A stretch of DNA of 64,000 bases, taken from NCBI RefSeq assembly GCF_010671595.1, contig NZ_JAABOP010000002.1:1-64000 (forward strand), written 5' to 3'. The notes beneath the pieces are model-generated. The model did no database searches. It was given only the letters and a program-made list of their open reading frames with translations, and had not been told where the DNA came from. This document shows positions 1-7,987 of this stretch, in pieces. The position numbers and the translations under genes are program-made. The stretch comes from Muriicola jejuensis. GTDB lineage: Bacteria > Bacteroidota > Bacteroidia > Flavobacteriales > Flavobacteriaceae. Each line of letters begins with the position of its first letter. The stretch's first letter is position 1.

Positions 1-111
1 AGGCCTGAAGCAGAGCCCAGGCTCGCTTCAGGATCCCTTCCTGGTAGCCGCTCACACATCGCCACGGCTCGTGTTCACGGACAGTCAGGGATAGGTCGCC
101 GCCTTTTTTAA
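1..111 (+). repeat. Structured 111-nt repeat unit, copy 1 (possible small RNA or 5S-derived element)
   Basis: Identical to the unit at 168-278 and starting at the first base of the window, so further copies may lie to the left. On the plus strand it can fold: CCTGAAGC (4-11) pairs with GCTTCAGG (25-32), with GAGC/GCTC (13-16/21-24) stacked inside; TCCCT (34-38) can pair with AGGGA (87-91), enclosing AGCCG (46-50)/CGGCT (65-69); AGGC (1-4) can partly close with GCCT (101-104). The last bases (GGTCGCCGCC then T-run) look like the 3' end of Bacteroidota 5S rRNA, but the body lacks the 5S core, so a normal 5S call is not supported. An intrinsic terminator follows immediately. Function unknown. 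Confidence 0.6.
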
Positions 112-144
112 AAGCACTCATAGCAATATGGGTGCTTTTTTTTT
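111..144 (+). terminator. Intrinsic terminator after repeat unit 1
   Basis: AAAGCAC-t-CATA, loop GCAA (a GNRA tetraloop), TATG-g-GTGCTTT, followed by a run of T to 144. It sits directly at the 3' end of the 111-nt unit and has the same skeleton as the terminator at 280-311. Confidence 0.8.
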
Positions 145-167
145 GCTATACAATGAATCAGGCACCA

Positions 168-278
168 AGGCCTGAAGCAGAGCCCAGGCTCGCTTCAGGA
201 TCCCTTCCTGGTAGCCGCTCACACATCGCCACGGCTCGTGTTCACGGACAGTCAGGGATAGGTCGCCGCCTTTTTTAA
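168..278 (+). repeat. Structured 111-nt repeat unit, copy 2
   Basis: Exact second copy of 1-111, with a period of 167 bp. The spacer (about 145-167) shows no match to the Bacteroidota promoter consensus, so both units may be processed from one longer transcript entering from the left, possibly an rRNA operon. The same stem set is predicted as for copy 1. Confidence 0.6.
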
Positions 279-279
279 G

Positions 280-311
280 AGTCCCTCACAGCAATGTGGG
301 GGACTTTTTTT
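280..311 (+). terminator. Intrinsic terminator after repeat unit 2
   Basis: AGTCCC-t-CACA, loop GCAA, TGTG-g-GGGACT, then a T-run. Same layout and loop as the terminator at 111-144 but with stem pairs changed on both arms, so the hairpin is kept while its sequence differs. Confidence 0.8.
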
Positions 312-365
312 ATGGCCTGACCTTAACGACCATAGCCTCAAAACTCAGGGTTCTTATCCTACCTT

Positions 366-442
366 ACCCCCAGGGGACTAACGTCCTTCTTCCCCCTTGA
401 GAACAAAATAATCCGTAATACCGAAAGAAGAAAGCAGGAAAG
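366..442. repeat. Intergenic ~77-nt repeat, copy 1
   Basis: Begins with CCCCCAGGGG and contains a small hairpin (GGAC taac GTCC, 375-386) and a pyrimidine tract. Closely matched by 510-586 (period 144 bp), diverging towards its 3' end. It lies downstream of the minus-strand lipoprotein gene; no coding capacity is convincing. Function unknown. Confidence 0.6.
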
Positions 443-509
443 GTTTTGGCTGACGCAGTAGCAACCCTAACTCGAAGTAAGCCTTAACAGGAGGTCCCAA
501 CCTATTCGT

Positions 510-586
510 TCCCCCAGGGGACTAACGTCCTTCTTCCCCCTTGAAGACAAAATAATCCGCAATACGGAAATAGAAAAGCGGGGAAG
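510..586. repeat. Intergenic ~77-nt repeat, copy 2
   Basis: Second copy of the 366-442 element; the first ~35 bases are identical, including the GGAC/GTCC hairpin (519-530), with scattered differences after that. A reverse-strand open frame crosses it but has no recognisable protein features. Confidence 0.6.
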
Positions 587-652
587 ATACATTGAGAGAG
601 AACCCTACATACAATACTGTCCGTTTTCGCTATCGAATAAATTCCTCGAATT

Positions 653-1606
653 TTATTCAGACACCTCAAATACTTTAAACATCCCTTTATCTTCGCTATT
701 GGGAACTTCAGAAATGAAGGCGTACTTTCCGGGCTTGATTTCGGCTTCAAAATACAAAGTGCTCCCTCCGGGAGCGTCATTCGTTCCCCCTAAAAAAGTG
801 ACACCCTCCGGAACAGGGGTCATCAAACCATCCGGTGTTGCCCAGTTCATCCATGCTTCTAATCTTACCAGATCTGCACCTTCCTCCAGCCGAACGAGAT
901 TGACATCGTGTCCCACAAAATTTTCGTGTACTATTTGATCCATATAATCCACGGAGAACAATTGCTTTCCGGCCTTTATCTCACCCTTAACGGATATTCC
1001 ATCAGTGCTGGATATGGACACCTGCACTGCAGGAATCGGTGGTTGGCTTTCACCTGCTAAATCCTGTACAACCAGTTCTTTGGTCATCCCCATAGAGGAA
1101 TGGAACCTTCCATCGGCCATCTTAACGTAGCATTCCATAATATAATATCCCGGAGGGAGGTTCACAATGGTTGTGCCAACAGTACCTGGAGATACCAGTC
1201 CGGTTCCCCCGGAAAACACGATCTCGGAAAACCAGGGAGGCAATTTACCAAAAGCCTGCATGGCAGCATCCATATCCCCTTTCATAATGAGTGACATTCC
1301 TTCGTCAAAAGGAGGCAGGACTTCTTTTTTCATATCTTCTATATTCTTTCCCTCAGGGTACTTGTCAAATAAAATAAAATGGGGTTCTGTAGACTTGTTG
1401 ATGTACCTGAAGGTATTCCATCCTGAGGATATAGTGTCTACGGTAATAAAATCCATAACCCGAGTTACGACCTCTATGGTGGAATCCTTGGCAACCTGAT
1501 CCATAACATCACTTACCGCTTTTTTAGAGTCCGGTTTACAACCTACCCAGGAGATTGTGAAAACAAATACTAAGCAGATCCGACAATAAAATTTAAAGAA
1601 GTTCAT
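653..1606 (-). CDS. Lipoprotein with two cupredoxin-like repeats, function unknown
   Basis: A 317-residue exported protein. The start at 1606 is preferred over an upstream ATG because it places a hydrophobic signal segment at the N-terminus, ending in a lipobox-like WVGC (Cys23). The mature protein appears to be two related halves (about 45-182 and 198-317), each ending in a PGxY strand followed by a G/M-rich strand, a pattern seen in cupredoxin folds. The first half carries His76, Cys159, His169 and Met172/Met174, a set that could form a type-1 copper-like site; the second half lacks the Cys. Family not recognised; the cupredoxin reading is inference from pattern only. It stands alone, leftwards, with gltD behind it. 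Confidence 0.75.
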   Translation of the reverse strand: MNFFKFYCRICLVFVFTISWVGCKPDSKKAVSDVMDQVAKDSTIEVVTRVMDFITVDTISSGWNTFRYINKSTEPHFILFDKYPEGKNIEDMKKEVLPPFDEGMSLIMKGDMDAAMQAFGKLPPWFSEIVFSGGTGLVSPGTVGTTIVNLPPGYYIMECYVKMADGRFHSSMGMTKELVVQDLAGESQPPIPAVQVSISSTDGISVKGEIKAGKQLFSVDYMDQIVHENFVGHDVNLVRLEEGADLVRLEAWMNWATPDGLMTPVPEGVTFLGGTNDAPGGSTLYFEAEIKPGKYAFISEVPNSEDKGMFKVFEVSE

Positions 1607-1742
1607 AATTGTTGGTTTTAGGTTGATTTTCAATATTAAATTTGATAAAGATCAAGCATTAGAAAATTAATAAAAATATTTTATTGTATGAATCCGGGTT
1701 GAATGCTAGATGTTTACAGAGCTATTGATTTATTAAATAAAA

Positions 1743-1763
1743 AAAGCCGCAATCTGCGGCTTT
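1743..1763 (-). terminator. Terminator downstream of gltBD
   Basis: Inverted repeat AAAGCCGC aatct GCGGCTTT just past the gltD stop, with A/T runs on both sides, so it could also work for the opposite strand. Confidence 0.8.
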
Positions 1764-1782
1764 ATACAAAGGCAATAGAATT

Positions 1783-3249
1783 TCATACTCTGGGTAGATC
1801 CCCTTCTCCCTTTAAAGGAAGGGAAGACTTGCCCATCAGATAAGTATCAACGTGATAGGCGGCTTGCCTTCCTTCAGATATGGCCCATACGATGAGGGAT
1901 TGCCCCCTTCTCTGGTCACCGGCAGCGAAGACCCCCGGCACATTGGTCTTGTAGTCCTTAACCGAGGCTTTGATATTGGTACGTCCATCGGCTTCTATAC
2001 CCAATTGCTCGGCCAGGGTCATTTCGGAACCCGTAAAGCCCAGGGCCAGGAGTGCCAGGTCACAGGGCCACTCTTTTTCTGTTCCCTCTATTTCTTTCAA
2101 TATAGGGCGTTCCCCTGGTTTGTTTATCCACTCCACTTCTGAAGTAATCAGGGCTTTGAGATTTCCTTCACCATCTCCGATAAACTTCTTTGTGGAAATA
2201 CTAAAAACTCGTTCGGCTCCCTCTTTGTGAGAGGAACTGGTCCTTAACCTCATAGGCCAGAAGGGCCATGGCTGATCCTGAGGCCTCTCTTCTGTGGGCT
2301 TACTGAGAATCTCGAAATTAGTCACCGACTTGGCACCCTGCCTAAAGGAGGTGCCTATACAATCCGAGCCGGTATCACCCCCACCGATCACGATCACGTG
2401 TTTGTCCGTTGCTTTAATCTCCTTCTCAAATTTCTTCTTTCCATCTACCCTCCTGTTGTTTTGAGCAAGGAAGTCCATGGCCTGAACGACTCCCTTCAAA
2501 TCAGCGCCTTCAATGGGTAAACTCCTTCTTACCGTTGCCCCTCCGCATAAGACCAGAGCATCGTAGTCCTTCTTTAGCTTTGTTGCCGGTAAATCAACCC
2601 CCACGTGAATCCCACATTTAAAGACGATCCCTTCCTCTTCCAGTACTTTCAACCGCCTGTCTATAATTTGTTTTTCCATCTTGAAATCCGGGATTCCGTA
2701 TCGCATTAGCCCTCCTGGTTTCTCATCCCTTTCATAGACGGTGACCCAATGTCCTGCCCTGTTCAGCTGCTGGGCAGCGGCTAACCCCGCCGGGCCTGAA
2801 CCTATGACGGCTACCTTCTTGCCTGTCCTGTTTTCAGGTGGCGCAGCAACTACCCATCCTTTCTTAAAAGCAGTTTCCGCTATATTTTTCTCTATGTTTT
2901 CAATGGATACCGGGTCCTCATTGATCCCGAGAACACAGGCTTCCTCGCAAGGGGCAGGACAAAGCCTGCCTGTGAATTCCGGAAAGTTGTTGGTGGCGTG
3001 TAAAATAGTCGCTGCCTTTTCCCATTTACCTCGATATACCGCATCGTTGAAATCCGGAATGAGATTTCCCAAAGGGCACCCGCTGTGACAAAAAGGAATA
3101 CCGCAATCCATACAGCGCGCTCCCTGTTCCTTAAGTTCGTTTTCCTTCAGGGGTACCGTGAATTCCTTAAAATTTGATATGCGTTTTTCTACCGGTTTGT
3201 ACGGTTCCGTCTTCCTTTTGTATTCTAAAAATCCCGTGATCTTTCCCAT
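1783..3249 (-). CDS. gltD: Glutamate synthase small (beta) subunit
   Basis: 488 residues, full length for the family. GltD passes electrons from NAD(P)H through FAD to the large subunit, which makes glutamate from glutamine and 2-oxoglutarate in the cytoplasm. The N-terminal region has cysteine clusters for 4Fe-4S binding (Cys46, 49, 54, 58 and Cys97, 101, 105). An FAD-binding motif GSGPAGL follows near residue 150, an NAD(P)H-binding motif GGGDTGSD in the middle, and the C-terminal FAD motif AAGDQRRGQS. It lies 9 bp downstream of gltB, so the two are co-transcribed from the promoter at 7783-7790, with a terminator directly after the stop. Confidence 0.97.
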   Translation of the reverse strand: MGKITGFLEYKRKTEPYKPVEKRISNFKEFTVPLKENELKEQGARCMDCGIPFCHSGCPLGNLIPDFNDAVYRGKWEKAATILHATNNFPEFTGRLCPAPCEEACVLGINEDPVSIENIEKNIAETAFKKGWVVAAPPENRTGKKVAVIGSGPAGLAAAQQLNRAGHWVTVYERDEKPGGLMRYGIPDFKMEKQIIDRRLKVLEEEGIVFKCGIHVGVDLPATKLKKDYDALVLCGGATVRRSLPIEGADLKGVVQAMDFLAQNNRRVDGKKKFEKEIKATDKHVIVIGGGDTGSDCIGTSFRQGAKSVTNFEILSKPTEERPQDQPWPFWPMRLRTSSSHKEGAERVFSISTKKFIGDGEGNLKALITSEVEWINKPGERPILKEIEGTEKEWPCDLALLALGFTGSEMTLAEQLGIEADGRTNIKASVKDYKTNVPGVFAAGDQRRGQSLIVWAISEGRQAAYHVDTYLMGKSSLPLKGEGDLPRV

Positions 3250-3258
3250 ATTTCCTTC

Positions 3259-6200
3259 CTAGGTGATTTGTAATTTCTCTTCCTCCAACCGCAATAAGGC
3301 CTGCCTGTATTCCTCCGGGAACACCTTTATGAACTTAGGCAGGTAATGATCCCAATTCTCTAGGATCCTTTGGGCAAGCGGACTAAAAGTGGCATTGTAG
3401 TGATTCTCGATCAGCATCTTTAACTCCTTTACATCCTTGTCTTCTTCTACGGCCAGCAGATTCAGGGCTTCTTTGTTGCAGCGCTTGTCAAAGGTCTTGT
3501 TTTCATCCAGCACATAGGCAATTCCTCCACTCATCCCAGCTCCGAAGTTCCTTCCAACTTCCCCGAGGATGACAGCAATTCCTCCGGTCATGTACTCACA
3601 CCCATGATCTCCGATACCTTCCACAACCGCCGTAGCTCCCGAATTGCGAACGCAGAATCGTTCGCCAGCCTTGCCGTTGATATAGGCCTCGCCTGAGGTC
3701 GCCCCATAAAGCGTGACATTGCCCGTAATGATGTTTTCTTCCGGTTTCAAGGTCGATTTTTCAGGGATCTTGATGACCAGTTTTGCCCCTGATAGACCTT
3801 TACCCAGGTAATCATTCGTGTTACCATTGACGACCATGGTAAGTCCTCTGGTCGCAAAAGCCCCAAAACTCTGACCCGCTGATCCCGTAAAATTGAGTTT
3901 CAGTGTATTGTCCGGCAGTCCTTCTGCTCCGTAGATCTTGGAGATCTCATTGCTCAGAATGGCTCCAATAGCCCGGTTCGTATTGTGGATAGGGAAATCC
4001 AGGCTGGTCTTTTCCTTCCTGAACAGGGCTGGATGAGCTTGTGATATGATGTCGAATTCGATAGATTCCTTCACCAAATGCTCCTGTTTCGTTGTATTGT
4101 ACAGCTTGGTTCCTTTGGGAACATCGATGGTATGGAGGATGGGAGTGAGATCCAGGCCATTCGCTTTATAGTGATCGATAGCCTTGTTTCTGTTGAGCTT
4201 ATGAACTTGCCCTACCATCTCGTTGAGTGTCCTGAAGCCTAATTTGGCCATGATCTCTCTCAATTCCTGAGCAACGAAATACATATAATTTACTACGTGT
4301 TCCGGTTTGCCTTCGAACTTTTTTCGCAATTCCGGATTTTGGGTGGCAATGCCTACAGGGCATGTATTCAGGTGGCAAACCCGCATCATAATACATCCTG
4401 AGGCGACCAGGGGTGCGGTTGCGAAGCCAAATTCCTCGGCTCCCAGAAGACAGGCTACTGCTACGTCCCTGCCGGTTTTGAGCTGCCCGTCACATTCCAG
4501 TACGACACGGTTTCTAAGGTCGTTCATGACCAGTGTTTGCTGTGCCTCGGCTATCCCCAGTTCCCATGGCAGACCTGCGTGTTTAAGGGAAGTCAGGGGA
4601 GAGGCTCCTGTTCCTCCGTCGAAGCCCGAAATAAGGATCACATCTGCCTTGGCCTTGGCAACCCCGGCCGCTACGGTGCCCACTCCCACTTCGGACACCA
4701 GTTTGACGTTGATCCTGGCTTTACGGTTGGCCGCCTTTAAGTCGTAGATCAACTGGGAAAGGTCTTCTATGGAATAGATATCGTGATGGGGTGGGGGAGA
4801 GATGAGCCCTACATAAGGCGTGGAATTTCGTGTTTTGGCAATGGACGGATTCACTTTAGGTCCCGGCAATTGCCCCCCTTCTCCGGGTTTGGCGCCCTGG
4901 GCCATTTTGATCTGTATCTCCTGGGCATTGGTGAGGTAGTTGGAGGTCACCCCGAACCGACCTGATGCCACCTGTTTGATGGCACTGTTTTTCCAGTCGC
5001 CTGTCTGATTTTTGTAAAAACGTTCCGCGTCTTCACCACCTTCACCCGAATTGCTTTTCCCGCCAATGCGGTTCATAGCGATCGCCAGGTTTTCATGCGC
5101 TTCCTTACTTATGGAACCGTAAGACATCGCTCCGGTTTTGAAGCGTTTGACAATATTCGTCCAGGGTTCTACCTCCTCCAATGGGATGGGATCAAAATTG
5201 GTGAATTCGAACAGCCCCCTGATTGTCATCAGGTCTTTGGATTGCTCATTGACGATCTCTGCAAATTCCTTATAAGTCTCCGGTTCATTGTTGCGGACCG
5301 ATTTCTGGAGCTTGGCGATCGACAGGGGGTTGAACATGTGCTTCTCCCCGTCTCGCCTCCACCGGTATTCCCCCCCGATCTCCAGGTCGAGATTGGCCGC
5401 TACATGGGTAGGGGCAAAGGCCTTTTTGTGCCTTTTTGCGATCTCTTTCTCGATCTGGTACAGCCCGATCCCCTGTATCCTTGTCGGGGTATTGGGAAAA
5501 TATTTTTCAACGACCTTGGTGTTCAGTCCAATACATTCGAACAACTGTGAGCCCCTATAGGAATTCAGGGTAGAGATGCCGATCTTGTTCATCACCTTTA
5601 CGATCCCTTTTCCAATGGCCTTATTGTAATTTTTGATAGCCTCATCAAAGGTGTATTCGGTAATATCGTTCTCTTCGATCTGCTCTCCTATAATCTCGTT
5701 TACGAGATAGGGGTTGATGGCACTTGCTCCGAAACCAAAGAGAAGAGCAAAATGGTGCACCTCCCGGGGTTCAGCAGATTCTATGATGATACTCAGCTTA
5801 GACCTTTTCCCGAGCCGCTGCAGACCACTGTTAACATAGGAGCACGCCAGCAGGGCAGGAATGGGCGCTTTATGCCTACTGACAAGCCTGTCTGACAGGA
5901 TGATAATATTAGCCCCTTCATCGATGGATTTGGAGGCCTGGGCCAGGACAGAATCCAAAGCCTCTTCCAGGCCATTGTGCCCGCGATCCACCTCGTAGAG
6001 GATGGGAATGGACACCACCTTGTAATTCGGGCTTGCATCGTAATTCTTGATCTTGTCCAGGTCTTCCTTGGAGATCACGGGATTCTGAATCTTAAGTTTA
6101 CGGCAGTGTAATTCGGTGATCTTGAAGATATTTTGGTCAGTACCCAGAGTGAGGCTGATGTCTGTAATGAGTTCCTCCCTAATCCCGTCGAGAGGAGGGT

Positions 6201-7767
6201 TGGTGACCTGTGCAAACAGTTGCTTAAAATAATTGTAGATGAGTTGTGGTCTTTCGGACAACACAGCAATGGGCGTGTCAGACCCCATGGAACCAATAGG
6301 TTCTTTGGCGTTCTTCCCCATGGGCAGAATAATGGTGTTGATATCCTCCAGGGTGTACCCAAAAAGGGCCTTCCTTTTTTCTACCGTTTCTTCCCCCAGG
6401 AAAAGGGGACAGTCGTTATAGGGGATGTCCCTCAGGTGGACCAGGTTGTCATTCAGCCATTTTCTGTATGGATGCCTCTTTGCAATATCCTCTTTGATCT
6501 CGCTGTCATTCACTATGCGTCCCTCTTCCATATTCACGAGGAACATCCTTCCGGGTTCGAGTCGGCCGTGCCGCTCAATATTTTCAGGTGCGATATCCAG
6601 TACCCCTGTCTCGGAGGACATGATGACATACCCATCTTTGGTGACCGAATAACGTGAAGGCCTGAGGCCGTTCCGGTCTAGCAGCGCGCCTATGTAGTTG
6701 CCATCCGTAAAGGGGATGGAAGCCGGGCCGTCCCAGGGTTCCATCATACAGGAATTGTACTCGTAAAACGCCTTTTTCGCATCAGACATTTCCGTGTTCT
6801 TTTCCCATGCCTCGGGGACCAGCATCATCATCACTTCCGGCAAGGACCGCCCTGTCATCAGCAATAACTCCACCACCATATCCATGGTAGCCGAATCCGA
6901 TTTTCCGGGCAGGATGATAGGGAGTATCTTCCGGATCTCGGGCCCGAAAAGCGGACTCTCCATAAGGGCTTCCCTGGAACGCATACGGGTCACGTTTCCC
7001 CTCAGGGTGTTGATCTCCCCGTTGTGGCACATGTACCTGAACGGCTGGGCAAGGTCCCAGGTAGGAAAAGTATTGGTGGAAAACCTCTGGTGTACGAGTG
7101 CCAATCTCGTTACAACCCGTGGGTCCATCAGGTCTTTGTAATACAACTTGATGTCCTGAGGCATCAAAAGGCCCTTGAAAATGATGATCCTGGTGGATAG
7201 GCTGGGGACGTAGAAGAATTTGCTTTCCGAAAGCTTGGATTCAATGATCTTGTGCTCCGAAATTTTACGGGCAATGAACAGTTTTCGGTCAAAGGTTGCC
7301 GTGTCCTGTGCCTCGGATTCTTTACCTACAAAAATTTGTTTCACATAGGGTTCTGTCTCCGAAGCCATCCGACCAGGGATACCCTTGTTTACGGGTACAT
7401 CCCTCCATCCGAGTAACCGCAACCCCTGTTTTGCTATCTCCTCTTCAAAAACGGACATGCAAAAAGCCCTCTGGTTCTCCTTTTTAGGAAGGAAGATATT
7501 GCCGGCCGCGTAATTGCCTGGCTCCGGAAGGTCAAAGGAACATACCTCCTTAAAGAACTGGTGGGGGATATCGATCAGGATGCCTGCCCCATCCCCGGTT
7601 TTACCATCTGCACTGACCGCGCCCCTGTGTTCCAGTTTGTCGAGGATCTCCAGGGCTTTGTGAATGATGTCATTCGACTTTTTCCCTTTGAGGCTACATA
7701 TGAATCCGGCTCCGCAATTGTCATGCTCAAACTCAGGTAAATACAATCCTTGCTTCTTCAACATCAT
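3259..7767 (-). CDS. gltB: Glutamate synthase large (alpha) subunit
   Basis: 1502 residues from the chosen start. The N-terminal class II glutamine amidotransferase domain begins at Cys18 (motif NCGAGF), which becomes the N-terminal nucleophile after removal of a short propeptide; a linking domain, an FMN-binding synthase domain (GGKSNSGEGGED) and a 3Fe-4S cysteine cluster (CxxxxxCxxxxC before PVGIATQ) follow, then the C-terminal glycine-rich beta-helix. Ammonia released from glutamine is channelled to 2-oxoglutarate. An upstream in-frame ATG at 7845 is rejected because it precedes the promoter element at 7783-7790; starts at 7767 or 7764 both give a very short leader. Operon with gltD. Confidence 0.97.
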   Translation of the reverse strand: MMLKKQGLYLPEFEHDNCGAGFICSLKGKKSNDIIHKALEILDKLEHRGAVSADGKTGDGAGILIDIPHQFFKEVCSFDLPEPGNYAAGNIFLPKKENQRAFCMSVFEEEIAKQGLRLLGWRDVPVNKGIPGRMASETEPYVKQIFVGKESEAQDTATFDRKLFIARKISEHKIIESKLSESKFFYVPSLSTRIIIFKGLLMPQDIKLYYKDLMDPRVVTRLALVHQRFSTNTFPTWDLAQPFRYMCHNGEINTLRGNVTRMRSREALMESPLFGPEIRKILPIILPGKSDSATMDMVVELLLMTGRSLPEVMMMLVPEAWEKNTEMSDAKKAFYEYNSCMMEPWDGPASIPFTDGNYIGALLDRNGLRPSRYSVTKDGYVIMSSETGVLDIAPENIERHGRLEPGRMFLVNMEEGRIVNDSEIKEDIAKRHPYRKWLNDNLVHLRDIPYNDCPLFLGEETVEKRKALFGYTLEDINTIILPMGKNAKEPIGSMGSDTPIAVLSERPQLIYNYFKQLFAQVTNPPLDGIREELITDISLTLGTDQNIFKITELHCRKLKIQNPVISKEDLDKIKNYDASPNYKVVSIPILYEVDRGHNGLEEALDSVLAQASKSIDEGANIIILSDRLVSRHKAPIPALLACSYVNSGLQRLGKRSKLSIIIESAEPREVHHFALLFGFGASAINPYLVNEIIGEQIEENDITEYTFDEAIKNYNKAIGKGIVKVMNKIGISTLNSYRGSQLFECIGLNTKVVEKYFPNTPTRIQGIGLYQIEKEIAKRHKKAFAPTHVAANLDLEIGGEYRWRRDGEKHMFNPLSIAKLQKSVRNNEPETYKEFAEIVNEQSKDLMTIRGLFEFTNFDPIPLEEVEPWTNIVKRFKTGAMSYGSISKEAHENLAIAMNRIGGKSNSGEGGEDAERFYKNQTGDWKNSAIKQVASGRFGVTSNYLTNAQEIQIKMAQGAKPGEGGQLPGPKVNPSIAKTRNSTPYVGLISPPPHHDIYSIEDLSQLIYDLKAANRKARINVKLVSEVGVGTVAAGVAKAKADVILISGFDGGTGASPLTSLKHAGLPWELGIAEAQQTLVMNDLRNRVVLECDGQLKTGRDVAVACLLGAEEFGFATAPLVASGCIMMRVCHLNTCPVGIATQNPELRKKFEGKPEHVVNYMYFVAQELREIMAKLGFRTLNEMVGQVHKLNRNKAIDHYKANGLDLTPILHTIDVPKGTKLYNTTKQEHLVKESIEFDIISQAHPALFRKEKTSLDFPIHNTNRAIGAILSNEISKIYGAEGLPDNTLKLNFTGSAGQSFGAFATRGLTMVVNGNTNDYLGKGLSGAKLVIKIPEKSTLKPEENIITGNVTLYGATSGEAYINGKAGERFCVRNSGATAVVEGIGDHGCEYMTGGIAVILGEVGRNFGAGMSGGIAYVLDENKTFDKRCNKEALNLLAVEEDKDVKELKMLIENHYNATFSPLAQRILENWDHYLPKFIKVFPEEYRQALLRLEEEKLQIT

Positions 7768-7782
7768 TTTAGTGTATTTGAT

Positions 7783-7790
7783 CAAAAGTA
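7783..7790 (-). promoter_or_regulatory. -7 promoter element of gltBD
   Basis: Reads TACTTTTG on the minus strand, matching the Bacteroidota -7 consensus TAnnTTTG. The predicted transcript would start about 10 nt before the gltB ATG. No clear -33 TTG was found. Confidence 0.5.
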
Positions 7791-7930
7791 TCAAAAACAC
7801 TGTGAATCTTCCTGGAAATGGCTTTATATGATATAAAAAATGCAACGTTTTTAATTTCTTCTTAAAAAATAATCAATATGGAATTTTAATCCCGATTTCA
7901 GTGACATTTTAATAATGGGTAAAGACAAAA

Positions 7931-7953
7931 AAAGACCCGGAAAACGGGTCTTT
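7931..7953 (-). terminator. Terminator of the acyl-CoA dehydrogenase gene
   Basis: Perfect inverted repeat AAAGACCCG gaaaa CGGGTCTTT downstream of the 7988 stop, with an A-rich flank that becomes a U-tract on the minus strand. Confidence 0.85.
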
Positions 7954-7987
7954 ATAAGATTGGGAAGTGTACCTCTGTAATGGCCTG

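Noticed and set aside
1-111. Annotating the unit as 5S rRNA
   Set aside because: Only the last ~20 nt resemble 5S; the conserved core is missing.
502-780. 92-codon reverse-strand open frame at the left end
   Set aside because: Overlaps the real lipoprotein gene in another frame and the intergenic repeat; no signal or domain.
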